Assembly (NCBI GenBank): GCA_007133745.1
Contig: SLMC01000322.1
Location: 1 to 14,202 of the forward strand
Source of the DNA: Kiritimatiellia bacterium
GTDB taxonomy: Bacteria > Verrucomicrobiota > Kiritimatiellia > UBA8416 > SLMC01
Reading direction: 5' to 3'
Length of the DNA: 14,202 nt
Shown: piece after piece, positions 1-7,468 of the stretch
Numbering within the stretch: position 1 is the first letter of the stretch
How the letters are laid out: each line of letters opens with the position of its first letter
Translations under genes and position numbers: made by a program
The notes under the pieces: model-generated
The model's input: only the letters and a program-made list of their open reading frames with translations
What the model was told of the DNA's origin: nothing
Databases searched by the model: none

Positions 1-91
1 CGCCCTCATTCTGCATTCTTAATTGCCTTGCCATAATCACAATCAACCATTCCCCGATCCTTTTGTCAATACACTTATTGTATCTTTAGAC

Positions 92-125
92 ATGACCCTA
101 ATCCGTGGATGACCCTAATCCGTGG
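92..125. repeat. Perfect 17-bp tandem duplication
   Basis: The unit ATGACCCTAATCCGTGG occurs twice with no gap, at 92-108 and 109-125. Both copies are identical. The repeat lies in the uvrA leader. Each copy contains an ATG, but no ribosome-binding site precedes either. Confidence 0.9.
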
Positions 126-210
126 ACTTGTAGGTTGCCGGCTCGGGAACAGGCGTCGCTAAAGCTATGCCCTGTCACGAGCCGAGCCGCTCCGCGAGCG
201 TACAAACGCA

Positions 211-230
211 CGAACACACGTTTTGTGTTC
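211..230. promoter_or_regulatory. Candidate LexA/DinR (SOS) operator upstream of uvrA
   Basis: The 14 bases CGAACACACGTTTT (211-224) match the Gram-positive-type SOS box CGAACRNRYGTTYC at 13 of 14 positions. The same site sits in a larger perfect dyad, GAACACA (212-218), five bases, TGTGTTC (224-230). uvrA is a classic SOS gene in many bacteria, so a LexA site here is expected. The site is about 140 bp from the chosen start codon. Which half-site spacing the local LexA would read cannot be decided from one site. Confidence 0.5.
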
Positions 231-355
231 CGCTTAGCGCTGGCTTTCCGGTCGAGCGCATGCTTGACGCGGCGCAGGTCGAAGAGTACCTTTTCTTCGG
301 TTCGTTATGCCGCGGTTTACATGGACGCGCGTTCGGGCGAAGGCCCGAATTGGGC

Positions 356-363
356 AAGGGGAG
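356..363 (+). promoter_or_regulatory. Ribosome-binding site that fixes the uvrA start
   Basis: AAGGGGAG lies five bases before GTG 369. The upstream in-frame ATG (321) has no comparable purine-rich site, so this motif supports a GTG start. Confidence 0.7.
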
Positions 364-368
364 CAGGC

Positions 369-3257
369 GTGAACAGGGACGATATCATTGTCACAGGCGC
401 GCGGGAACATAATCTGCGCAACATTACGGTGCGCATTCCGCGCAACAAGCTGGTTGTCATCACGGGTTTGAGCGGGTCGGGCAAGTCGTCATTGGCGTTC
501 GACACGCTTTACGCGGAGGGCCAGCGCCGTTACGTGGAGAGTTTGTCGGCTTACGCGCGCCAGTTTCTGGACCAGATGCAGAAGCCGGAGGTGGACGCCA
601 TCGAGGGGCTGTCGCCGGCGATCGCCATCGAGCAGCGTACGGCGGGCTCGAATCCCCGCTCGATCGTGGCGACCTCGACGGAAATCCACGATTATTTACG
701 CCTGCTTTTCGGGCATGTCGGGCAGGCCCATTGTCCGGGCTGCGCACGGCCGGTTCGGCGCCAGAGCGCGCAGGAAATTGTCGATCGCATCATGGCCTGG
801 CCCGAGCGGAGCAAGGTCTGGATACTGGCGCCTATGGTGCGCGGCCGCAAGGGCGGCCACGAGGCGGCGCTGGACGGCATCCGCAAGCTGGGCTTCGCGC
901 GCGTGCGGGTGGACGATGTCTTCCACGATATCGACGAGGTTCCCAAGCTGGACGGCAAGCGCGCGCATTCCATCGACGCGGTCGTGGACCGCCTGGTCGT
1001 CGCGCCGAAAATCCGTCAGCGCCTGACGGATTCCGTGGAGTTGGCCCTGAAACACGGGCGCGGCCTGCTGCTGACGCGCCGTCAGGCCGGTTCGGCATCG
1101 GACCCTTGGGAGGAAGCCCTCTTTTCCGAGAAGAACGCCTGTCCCGATTGCGACATCAGTTTCGAGGAGTTGACCCCGCGCTGCTTTTCGTTCAACAGTC
1201 CGTACGGGGCCTGTCCGGTCTGTGCGGGACTGGGCACGCAGATGGTCTTCGACGAAGCGCTGATTGCGCCCAACCCCGATCTTTCGATCGAGGACGGCGC
1301 GATTCATGCATGGCGCCGGGGCGGGCGGCGTCTGATTCTGTACTACAAGCACTTGTTGCGGGCCGTGACGAAGCATTACGGCATCGACACGACTATGCCG
1401 TTCAAGGATTTGTCGACGCGCCACAAGCAGATTCTTTTCCGCGGCTCGGGCGAGGAGCCGATCGAAACCGGCTACTGGCGGGGCGGAGCGTGGCATCGCC
1501 GCAAAAAGGCGTTCGAGGGCATCATCCCAAATCTGGAACGGCGGCTGGCCGATACGGACAACGATGCGACGCGCGACCGGCTGCGCGGATACATGGGGCA
1601 TCGTGAATGTCCCGCCTGCCGCGGCGACCGGCTGCGTCCGGAATCGCTGGCCTGTACGGTTGGCGACCGGTCCATCGCGGACATCATGCGCATGGCGGTC
1701 AAGGAGGCGGTCGTTTTTTTCGATACGTTGACTTTGAGCGATCATCAACAAACGATTGCGGGCGAAGTGCTCAAGGAAATCGGGCGGCGTCTGCGTTTTC
1801 TTTCGGATGTGGGGCTGGAGTATTTGACTTTGGATCGGGCGAGCGGATCGTTGTCGGGCGGAGAAACGCAGCGTATTCGGCTGGCCACGCAGATCGGGTC
1901 GGGGCTGGTCGGGGTGCTCTATATTCTGGACGAGCCGACGATCGGTCTGCATGCGCGCGATACCCGGCGACTGATCGGATTGCTGAAGCGGCTTCGGGAT
2001 TTGGGCAATACGGTGATTGTCGTGGAACACGACGCGGAGATGATCGCGGCGGCCGATGCCGTGATCGATTTGGGACCGGGCGCCGGACGACATGGCGGCG
2101 CCGTGGTCTTTCACGGCACGCCGGCGGCCATGAAGAACGATCCCGAATCGGTGACGGGGCGGTATCTTTCCGGCGCCGCGGGCTTGCGCGTTCCGGCCCG
2201 GCGCATGGCGCCCGGCAAAGCCTGGCTGACCGTAACGGGGGCGGCGGAAAACAATTTGAAAAACATCACGGTGAAGTTTCCGATGGGCCGGCTTGTGTGC
2301 GTGACCGGGGTATCGGGCAGCGGAAAAAGCACGCTGGTGAACATGATCGTCAAACGCGCGCTGTTTCGTCATTTCCACGGATCGAAGGAGCGGCCGGGGA
2401 AGCATCGTCGCATCGCCGGGATGGATCGGTTCGACAAGGCGGTGGTGATCGACCAGTCGCCGATCGGTCGGACGCCGCGCAGCAATCCGGCGACCTATAC
2501 GGGCGCATTCACCCACATTCGCACTCTGTTCAGCGCCACGTCGGCCGCCAAGGTGCGCGGCTACGGGCCGGGCCGCTTCAGCTTCAATGTCAAGGGCGGC
2601 CGTTGCGAAACGTGCAAGGGCGACGGTTTGCTTCGGCTCGAAATGCATTTTCTGCCGGATGTCTATGTCACCTGCGAAGTCTGCGAAGGGGCGCGCTACA
2701 ACCGGGAGACGCTGGAGGTGCGCTACGCGGGCAAGTCGATCGCCGAGGTGTTGAATATGACGGTGGACGAAGGTCTGGAATTCTTCGAGAACGTGCCGAT
2801 TCTCGAACGCAAGCTGAGAACGCTGGCGGATGTCGGGCTGGGCTACGTGCATTTGGGTCAAGCGGCCACGACGTTGTCGGGCGGCGAGGCGCAACGGGTG
2901 AAACTGTCCACCGAGTTGAGCCGCAAGGCGACCGGCAACACCGTGTATTTGCTGGACGAGCCGACTACAGGCTTGCATTTTGCCGATATTCAGCGTTTGA
3001 TGGATGTTCTGTTGCGATTGCGGGACGAAGGCAATACGATTCTGGTGGTGGAACACAATGTGGACGTGATCAAGATGGCCGACTGGATCGTCGATTTGGG
3101 CCCTGAAGGCGGGGATCTGGGCGGCGAACTGGTGGCGGCCGGTCCGCCCGAAACGGTGGCGCGTAAGAAGGCATCGTATACCGGGGCGGTGTTAAAGACG
3201 GTATTGCGGCAGAGGGTACTGTCAAGTTGTATGGGCCATGAAAGGGAAATGGGTTAA
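369..3257 (+). CDS. uvrA: UvrA, excinuclease ABC subunit A
   Basis: UvrA is the damage-sensing ATPase of nucleotide excision repair; as a dimer it loads UvrB onto lesions in cytoplasmic DNA. Counting from GTG 369 (962 residues, close to the E. coli length of 940), the first Walker A is GLSGSGKS at about 33-40 (K39) and the second is GVSGSGKST with K653. ABC signatures LSGGE lie near 495 and 836. Walker B stretches LDEPTIGLH and LDEPTTGLH follow each. Cys pairs CPDC...CPVC and CETC...CEVC form the zinc modules. GTG 369 is chosen because AAGGGGAG (356-363) lies five bases upstream and VNRDDIIVTGAREHNLRN matches the normal UvrA N-terminus. ATG 321 is in frame but has no such site. A candidate SOS operator lies upstream. 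The last ten or so residues go beyond the usual end, and the stop codon lies inside an inverted repeat arm. Confidence 0.96.
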   Translation: MNRDDIIVTGAREHNLRNITVRIPRNKLVVITGLSGSGKSSLAFDTLYAEGQRRYVESLSAYARQFLDQMQKPEVDAIEGLSPAIAIEQRTAGSNPRSIVATSTEIHDYLRLLFGHVGQAHCPGCARPVRRQSAQEIVDRIMAWPERSKVWILAPMVRGRKGGHEAALDGIRKLGFARVRVDDVFHDIDEVPKLDGKRAHSIDAVVDRLVVAPKIRQRLTDSVELALKHGRGLLLTRRQAGSASDPWEEALFSEKNACPDCDISFEELTPRCFSFNSPYGACPVCAGLGTQMVFDEALIAPNPDLSIEDGAIHAWRRGGRRLILYYKHLLRAVTKHYGIDTTMPFKDLSTRHKQILFRGSGEEPIETGYWRGGAWHRRKKAFEGIIPNLERRLADTDNDATRDRLRGYMGHRECPACRGDRLRPESLACTVGDRSIADIMRMAVKEAVVFFDTLTLSDHQQTIAGEVLKEIGRRLRFLSDVGLEYLTLDRASGSLSGGETQRIRLATQIGSGLVGVLYILDEPTIGLHARDTRRLIGLLKRLRDLGNTVIVVEHDAEMIAAADAVIDLGPGAGRHGGAVVFHGTPAAMKNDPESVTGRYLSGAAGLRVPARRMAPGKAWLTVTGAAENNLKNITVKFPMGRLVCVTGVSGSGKSTLVNMIVKRALFRHFHGSKERPGKHRRIAGMDRFDKAVVIDQSPIGRTPRSNPATYTGAFTHIRTLFSATSAAKVRGYGPGRFSFNVKGGRCETCKGDGLLRLEMHFLPDVYVTCEVCEGARYNRETLEVRYAGKSIAEVLNMTVDEGLEFFENVPILERKLRTLADVGLGYVHLGQAATTLSGGEAQRVKLSTELSRKATGNTVYLLDEPTTGLHFADIQRLMDVLLRLRDEGNTILVVEHNVDVIKMADWIVDLGPEGGDLGGELVAAGPPETVARKKASYTGAVLKTVLRQRVLSSCMGHEREMG

Positions 3258-3352
3258 CGAGAACGGCGACGAGAACGGTGGACGATTTATGATGTTCCCA
3301 GCCTTGTCCCGCCCGTAGCCTGAAGGCAGATCGTTAGCCGTTCTCGTTAACC
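3252..3352. repeat. Perfect 16-bp inverted repeat enclosing 69 bp after uvrA
   Basis: GGTTAACGAGAACGGC at 3252-3267 is the exact reverse complement of GCCGTTCTCGTTAACC at 3337-3352. The left arm contains the uvrA stop codon (TAA, 3255-3257). Inside, ACGAGAACGG recurs at 3269-3278, 12 bases after its copy in the arm (3257-3266). There is no T-run after the right arm, so a simple intrinsic terminator is not supported. A short mobile or palindromic element that supplied the gene end, or a long stem-loop, would fit. Confidence 0.75.
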
Positions 3353-3467
3353 GAAACAGGAATGGGGGAGAAAGCAGAGAGCCTGCTACTCCCTACAGGA
3401 AAGAGGGTTTGACAAGAATACGTGCTGTCAGCTTTGACAGAACGCGGAAGAGGGACAAGGTCGAAGC
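3353..3467. promoter_or_regulatory. Leader of the TPR-ExbB-ExbD-TonB cluster with a TGACA dyad
   Basis: This gap probably carries the promoter of the envelope cluster. A consensus -35 hexamer TTGACA occurs at 3409-3414 but no good -10 follows at the right spacing. A dyad CTGTCA (3425-3430), GCTT, TGACAG (3435-3440) is perfect, and TTTGACA occurs twice 25 bp apart. The dyad could be an operator or a short stem-loop. Neither role is proven. Confidence 0.35.
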
Positions 3468-6110
3468 ATGAAAACGCCGATGAATCGGACAGGTAAACCA
3501 GACAGGATGAGGCTGGGCGGTCGCGTTCTGTTTCTGGCCGGGCTATTGGGCCTGGGCGTGGTCTGCGTGTCCGTCAGCGCGGCCGACCCGGTGGCCGCAG
3601 AAGAAAAGGAGGCGGCCAAACCTGTGGCCGTCGATCCGGTCCCCGCCGATCCGGCGTTGATGGAGGCTGCGGGTCGCGCGGCGCTGGACGACGGGCTTTA
3701 CGCGCTGGCCGAAAAGCATTTCCGGGCGCTGTTGTCGCAGCCCGGTCTCGATTCGGAAGCGACTCGATCCGCGGTTTTGTCTCTGGCCCGGACGTTGCAC
3801 GGACAGGGCGAACACGATGCGGCGCTGGCGGCGCTGGACGAGACGCAGCCTTGGCTGAAGCAGGTCGAGGATACCGGGGGTTTTCTTTATTGGCGCGCGA
3901 TGGCGCATTTCGGGAAGGGCGATGACAACACGGCGCTGAACCTGTTGCGGACGCTGGACGAGCAATTCCCGGAATCGGATCATCGTCGGCCGGCCGAACG
4001 TCTGGCGACCCGGATTCATCTCGACAGGAATCGTCTGGCGGAGGCCTTGTCGGCATTCGAGCGGTTTGATCGGCTGGCCGGGACGGACGAGGATACGGCC
4101 GCCAATCTTCTGGATTGGGGCCGTACGCTGGTACAGGCGCGGCGTAATGACGATGCGGAAACGATTTTGCGGCGGCTTATTGTAATGCAGGTTGGCGCCG
4201 CATCCGTTCTTGGAGAGGCGCATTACTGGCTGGGTCGCGCGCACATGGGCGCACAACGGTGGACGGATGCGCTGGCGGCGCTGACGGCGTCGGCCGAGGC
4301 CCGCGATGCGGACGACGATCTTGCGGGCCGGGCCTATTTCGCGCAGGCGTCCGTTTATACCGCCTTGACCAATGCGCCCGGGGCGCTGGCGGCGCTGAGC
4401 AACGGCATAGCGCGCGCGCGCAGCCCCGAAGTCAAGCGGCTGGGCCGAGCGCATTTGGGCGTAACCCTACTGGAGCAGGACCGAATTGAAACAGCCCGCC
4501 CGCTGATCAAGGCTTACGTGACGGAAGCCCCGCAGGCCCCCGAAGCTTCCGTTTTGCAACTTCTGCTGGCCGAGGCGCTGCTCAATCACGGCCGCAGCCA
4601 AGAGGCTGCCGACGAATTTCAGCGTTATCTGGAGGCGTTTAGCGATCCGGCCGGCCAGGCGCAGGCCACGCGCGGACGAGGCTGGGCGCTGTACAACGCC
4701 GGACACTACGCGGAGTCGGCGACGACCTTCTTGAAAGCTTTGACTTTGTCGCAGGATTCGGGCTTCAGAAGTCAGGCGCTGTTCAAGGCGGGGGACGCCT
4801 ACCTGGCCAACGGCCAATACGAACGGGCGGCGGAGATCTATGCGCGGGTGATCGAGGCGCACCCCGATTCGGCGTTGGTTCCGCAAGCCATGTTTCAGCG
4901 CGGGCAAAGTCTGGCTCGTGCCGGAAAGACCGAGGAAAGTCAGGCCTTGTTTCTTGATTTGCATCAACGGCATCCGAATTCGCCCGTGGCCGAAAAGGCT
5001 CTTTTCCGGACGGCGGAACTGATGGAATCGCAAAACCGGCCGGACGAAGCCATCGAGGCTTTCAGCCGGGTGATCGCCACCTATGCCGAGGGCGCTCTGA
5101 CCGCCGACGCCCTGCTGGCGCGGGGCCTGCTGCGTTACCGACAGTTCGCGACTCGGGAGGCGCTAGCCGATTTCGAGACGCTAATTCGGGATTTTCCGCA
5201 AACCGAGGCGGGCGAGCGGGCTTTTTACATGCGGGGCCTCTGCCATTACCGCCTGTTGCGCGATCAGGATATGCTGGATATCCTGAACGCCTTTCTGAAA
5301 CGCTATCCGGAATCGGTTTGGGCGCCGCAAGCGATGTTCCGGCTGGCCCAGTATTTTCATAATCAGGAAAACTATGCCGAAGCCGAAGCGAAATTTCTTG
5401 CCCTGGCGGAAACGTTCAAGGATCATGCCTTGGCCGATCAGGCTTTGCTCAGGGCCGGACATGCGGCGGCGAAACGCAAGGAATATCTTCAGGCCATTGC
5501 GCGGTTCGTCGGGGTAGCGAAAACATATCCGGAAAGCCGCTGGCTGGCCGAAGCGCGTTTCGGCCATGCCGAGGCGCTGAGGCAATTGGGCCGCTATTCG
5601 GAAGCGATTCTGTTTTACGACGAGTTGAGAACCCGGCATCCGGCCAGCGATTTGGTTCCGACCGCGTGGATGCGGCGTGGCGATGCCCAGTTCATGCTGG
5701 GCGTGGAGGACGCGCGCCGCTATCGCGAGGCGCTGCAATCCTACCGCGCGGTGGCCGGCGATCCGGGCGCCTACCGAACGCAACCGGCCCTGGTGTACGA
5801 AGCCGAGTACAAAATCGGACGCTGTCTGGAGAAGCTGAACCAACCCGACGACGCGCTGGAACAATACTACACCAAGGTCATGGTCCGGTTTTTGCACGAA
5901 ATGGAAAAAGGCGTCAGACATGACGACGCGACGCGACGCTGGTTTGAACGGGCCTCCATGAATGCCGTGGATATTCTGGAGTCGCGCAAGGATTGGCGTC
6001 GGGTCGTCGCCGTGCTGGAGCGGTCGCTGGATGCCGGCGTATCGTCCGGCGAAGATGTACGAAAGCGAATCAACAAAATCAGAAGCGAGCATTTCTGGCT
6101 GTTTTACTGA
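3468..6110 (+). CDS. Exported tetratricopeptide-repeat protein (envelope cluster)
   Basis: An 880-residue protein with a likely Sec signal: basic N-region to residue 19, hydrophobic core about 20-35, and Ala residues near 38-39 for cleavage. The rest is almost wholly helical TPR-type repeats of about 35-40 residues, often ending in a P-(D/E)-S type turn, as in AHPDSALV, RHPNSPVA, RYPESVWA and TYPESRWL. No catalytic domain is visible. It is probably a periplasmic or outer-membrane-linked scaffold. In proton-channel clusters, smaller TPR proteins such as CpoB/YbgF act with Tol-Pal in envelope constriction; this one is much longer. It lies 101 bp upstream of the ExbB-like gene on the same strand. 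The start at ATG 3468 has only a weak AAGG (3457-3460). ATG 3507 would give a shorter signal peptide and remains possible. Confidence 0.85.
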   Translation: MKTPMNRTGKPDRMRLGGRVLFLAGLLGLGVVCVSVSAADPVAAEEKEAAKPVAVDPVPADPALMEAAGRAALDDGLYALAEKHFRALLSQPGLDSEATRSAVLSLARTLHGQGEHDAALAALDETQPWLKQVEDTGGFLYWRAMAHFGKGDDNTALNLLRTLDEQFPESDHRRPAERLATRIHLDRNRLAEALSAFERFDRLAGTDEDTAANLLDWGRTLVQARRNDDAETILRRLIVMQVGAASVLGEAHYWLGRAHMGAQRWTDALAALTASAEARDADDDLAGRAYFAQASVYTALTNAPGALAALSNGIARARSPEVKRLGRAHLGVTLLEQDRIETARPLIKAYVTEAPQAPEASVLQLLLAEALLNHGRSQEAADEFQRYLEAFSDPAGQAQATRGRGWALYNAGHYAESATTFLKALTLSQDSGFRSQALFKAGDAYLANGQYERAAEIYARVIEAHPDSALVPQAMFQRGQSLARAGKTEESQALFLDLHQRHPNSPVAEKALFRTAELMESQNRPDEAIEAFSRVIATYAEGALTADALLARGLLRYRQFATREALADFETLIRDFPQTEAGERAFYMRGLCHYRLLRDQDMLDILNAFLKRYPESVWAPQAMFRLAQYFHNQENYAEAEAKFLALAETFKDHALADQALLRAGHAAAKRKEYLQAIARFVGVAKTYPESRWLAEARFGHAEALRQLGRYSEAILFYDELRTRHPASDLVPTAWMRRGDAQFMLGVEDARRYREALQSYRAVAGDPGAYRTQPALVYEAEYKIGRCLEKLNQPDDALEQYYTKVMVRFLHEMEKGVRHDDATRRWFERASMNAVDILESRKDWRRVVAVLERSLDAGVSSGEDVRKRINKIRSEHFWLFY

Positions 6111-6211
6111 CACGCGGCGCGCGCGGAACATGGCGATGGCGGGCGATACCCTGCTCGTCTTCCGAGCGCGCGGGGCGGCAACGGGAACATTGGCGGGAGG
6201 GTTGGAACTCT

Positions 6212-6868
6212 ATGTTTAACGATCTGATGGAAATGGGCGGACCTGTTTTATGGGTCATTCTTGCCTGCGGGATCACGGGCTTTGCCGTGTTTATCGAACG
6301 TTCCTTGCATTTGCATCGGGCGCGCATCAAGTCCGAGGACTTTCTTAAAGGCATTACGAACATCCTGCAGAAAGGCAATGTCGACGAGGCTCTGACCATT
6401 TGCGACGAAACGCCCGGCCCGGTAGCCTACATTGTTAAAACCATTGTTTTGCACCGGCATGACAGCAAGGAGTCGATCCGCTCCGCGGCCCGCGACGCCG
6501 CGCTCGCGGAAACGTCGCGGATGGAGCGTCGGCTGGTCGTTGTGGCGACCGTTGCGCAGGTCGCGCCGTTGCTGGGCTTGCTCGGGACCGCGCTGGGCAT
6601 GGTGGAAAGCCTGTTGGTGATGCGCGCCCAGGCGCCGCTAGTGCAGTCGGCGGACGTCATGGACGGCATGATCCGCGCCATGATCACCACCGCCGCCGGC
6701 TTGATCGTGGCTGTGCCAAGTTACATATCGTTTAATTTGCTTGTGGTGAAAATCGACCGCATTGTACTGGACATGGAACGCGCCATATCGGAAATCCTGG
6801 CTTTTCTGGCCGGACGCGACGACCGTTCCGGCCCGAAGGAGACGCATGCCCGACACGCGAAGGGATGA
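6212..6868 (+). CDS. exbB: MotA/TolQ/ExbB-type proton channel protein
   Basis: An inner-membrane protein of 218 residues that, with an ExbD/TolR partner, turns proton flow into work on the envelope. Three membrane segments are visible, at about 11-28, 109-135 and 154-180, with the family's cytoplasmic stretch between the first two. Family hallmarks are LLGLLGTALGMVES (120-133) and AMITTAAGLIVAVPS (156-170); the TT pair (159-160) matches the conserved channel threonine region. ATG 6212 is chosen because GGGAGG (6195-6200) lies upstream and the protein then starts just before its first membrane helix. The open frame runs further upstream (to 5993), but there it overlaps the TPR gene. Its last 23 bases overlap the ExbD-like gene. 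ExbB and TolQ cannot be separated by sequence alone; the TonB-like neighbour favours ExbB. Confidence 0.9.
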   Translation: MFNDLMEMGGPVLWVILACGITGFAVFIERSLHLHRARIKSEDFLKGITNILQKGNVDEALTICDETPGPVAYIVKTIVLHRHDSKESIRSAARDAALAETSRMERRLVVVATVAQVAPLLGLLGTALGMVESLLVMRAQAPLVQSADVMDGMIRAMITTAAGLIVAVPSYISFNLLVVKIDRIVLDMERAISEILAFLAGRDDRSGPKETHARHAKG

Positions 6869-7343
6869 GGCCATAAACACCGTCAGCGGATTGCGCACTC
6901 GGTTCTTTCCGAAAAGCCGGATTGGGCAGGGCCTGATCAGTATCGCGCCCTGGCTGGATATCTTGGCGCTGATGATGATGTTTCTGGCGCTGCAAGCGAA
7001 CTTCGTGCTGCAGCCCGGCGTTCTGATTCGGTTGCCGCAAACCCGTTTTACAGACGGATCGCGGCCGGTGATGGCGATGGTGGTTCTTTCCGTTCCAACC
7101 GAGACAGGCGAACACGGGCGGGAAATCGTTTTTTTCGACGATGTCCGCTATTTGGCGGATAAGGATCGCTATATGGATGCGCTTCGCGAAGCGCTTGTTG
7201 CCCGGGCCCGGACACGGCCCGACGGCGATCTCGCGATTATGGCCGATCGCGCCGTATCTCACGGCACGATCATGTTTCTGTGCGATATGGCTCGGGAAGC
7301 CGGAATCGGCCGGGTCAACGTGTCTTCGCGGCAACCGGAATAA
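6846..7343 (+). CDS. exbD: ExbD/TolR-like proton channel partner
   Basis: A 165-residue protein with one N-terminal membrane helix (about 30-50) and a periplasmic domain. The helix contains PWLDIL with D38, matching the membrane aspartate of ExbD/TolR that carries protons. The periplasmic end, with DGDLAIMADRAVSHGTIMFLCDMAREAGI (about 130-158), follows the ExbD pattern of a small beta-alpha domain. ATG 6846 has AAGGAGA (6836-6842) three bases upstream and overlaps the end of the channel gene by 23 bp, so the two are probably translationally coupled. The region around the helix is more divergent than in model ExbD proteins, and the middle (tail of helix to residue 100) is weakly conserved. Confidence 0.82.
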   Translation: MPDTRRDEAINTVSGLRTRFFPKSRIGQGLISIAPWLDILALMMMFLALQANFVLQPGVLIRLPQTRFTDGSRPVMAMVVLSVPTETGEHGREIVFFDDVRYLADKDRYMDALREALVARARTRPDGDLAIMADRAVSHGTIMFLCDMAREAGIGRVNVSSRQPE

Positions 7344-7360
7344 CCCGGCCACCGTTGAAT

Positions 7361-7432
7361 GAGTGTGTGTGTGAGTGTGTGAGTGGGGGGGGGGGAAACT
7401 CACATACCCACATACCCACATACCCACACACT
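7361..7432. repeat. Low-complexity block: GT repeats, G11 tract and three CACATACC units
   Basis: The block starts with alternating GT/GA, then a run of 11 G (7385-7395), then CACATACC three times exactly (7401-7424) and CACACAC (7425-7431). TGTGAGT (7378-7384) and ACTCACA (7398-7404) can pair, placing the G-run in the loop; the stem extends outward by about three more pairs, one of them G-T. AGTGTGTG (7374-7381) can also pair with CACACACT (7425-7432). The block lies between the ExbD-like stop and the TonB-like start. G-runs of this length are prone to length change on replication. Confidence 0.85.
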
Positions 7433-7468
7433 AGGATAGCGGGCGAAGCCGCCTTAGGGAGAACCGTC

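Larger units (their letters stand above)
1..368. other. Upstream/leader region of uvrA, no gene supported
   Basis: This stretch holds no convincing gene. An open frame continues upstream of uvrA to about position 105, but its Arg/Ser-rich translation does not look like the start of a UvrA protein. The region contains a 17-bp tandem duplication (92-125), an A+T-richer patch (about 61-92), and a LexA/DinR-like operator inside a larger dyad (211-230). A possible but weak sigma70 promoter is TTGACG at 264-269, a 17-bp spacer, then TACCTT at 287-292. Its -35 matches five of six consensus bases and its -10 only three. Confidence 0.6.

Noticed and set aside
105..368. N-terminal extension of UvrA from position 105 or from ATG 321
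   Set aside because: The extension is unlike UvrA and lacks a ribosome-binding site; GTG 369 has a good one and gives the normal N-terminus.
696..3056. Long open frame on the minus strand opposite uvrA (786 codons)
   Set aside because: It is the antisense shadow of a G+C-rich gene with complete UvrA motifs; its His/Arg/Gln-rich translation shows no domain.
7401..7431. CACATACC array as a small CRISPR
   Set aside because: The units are 8 bp and directly adjacent, with no spacers and no cas genes.
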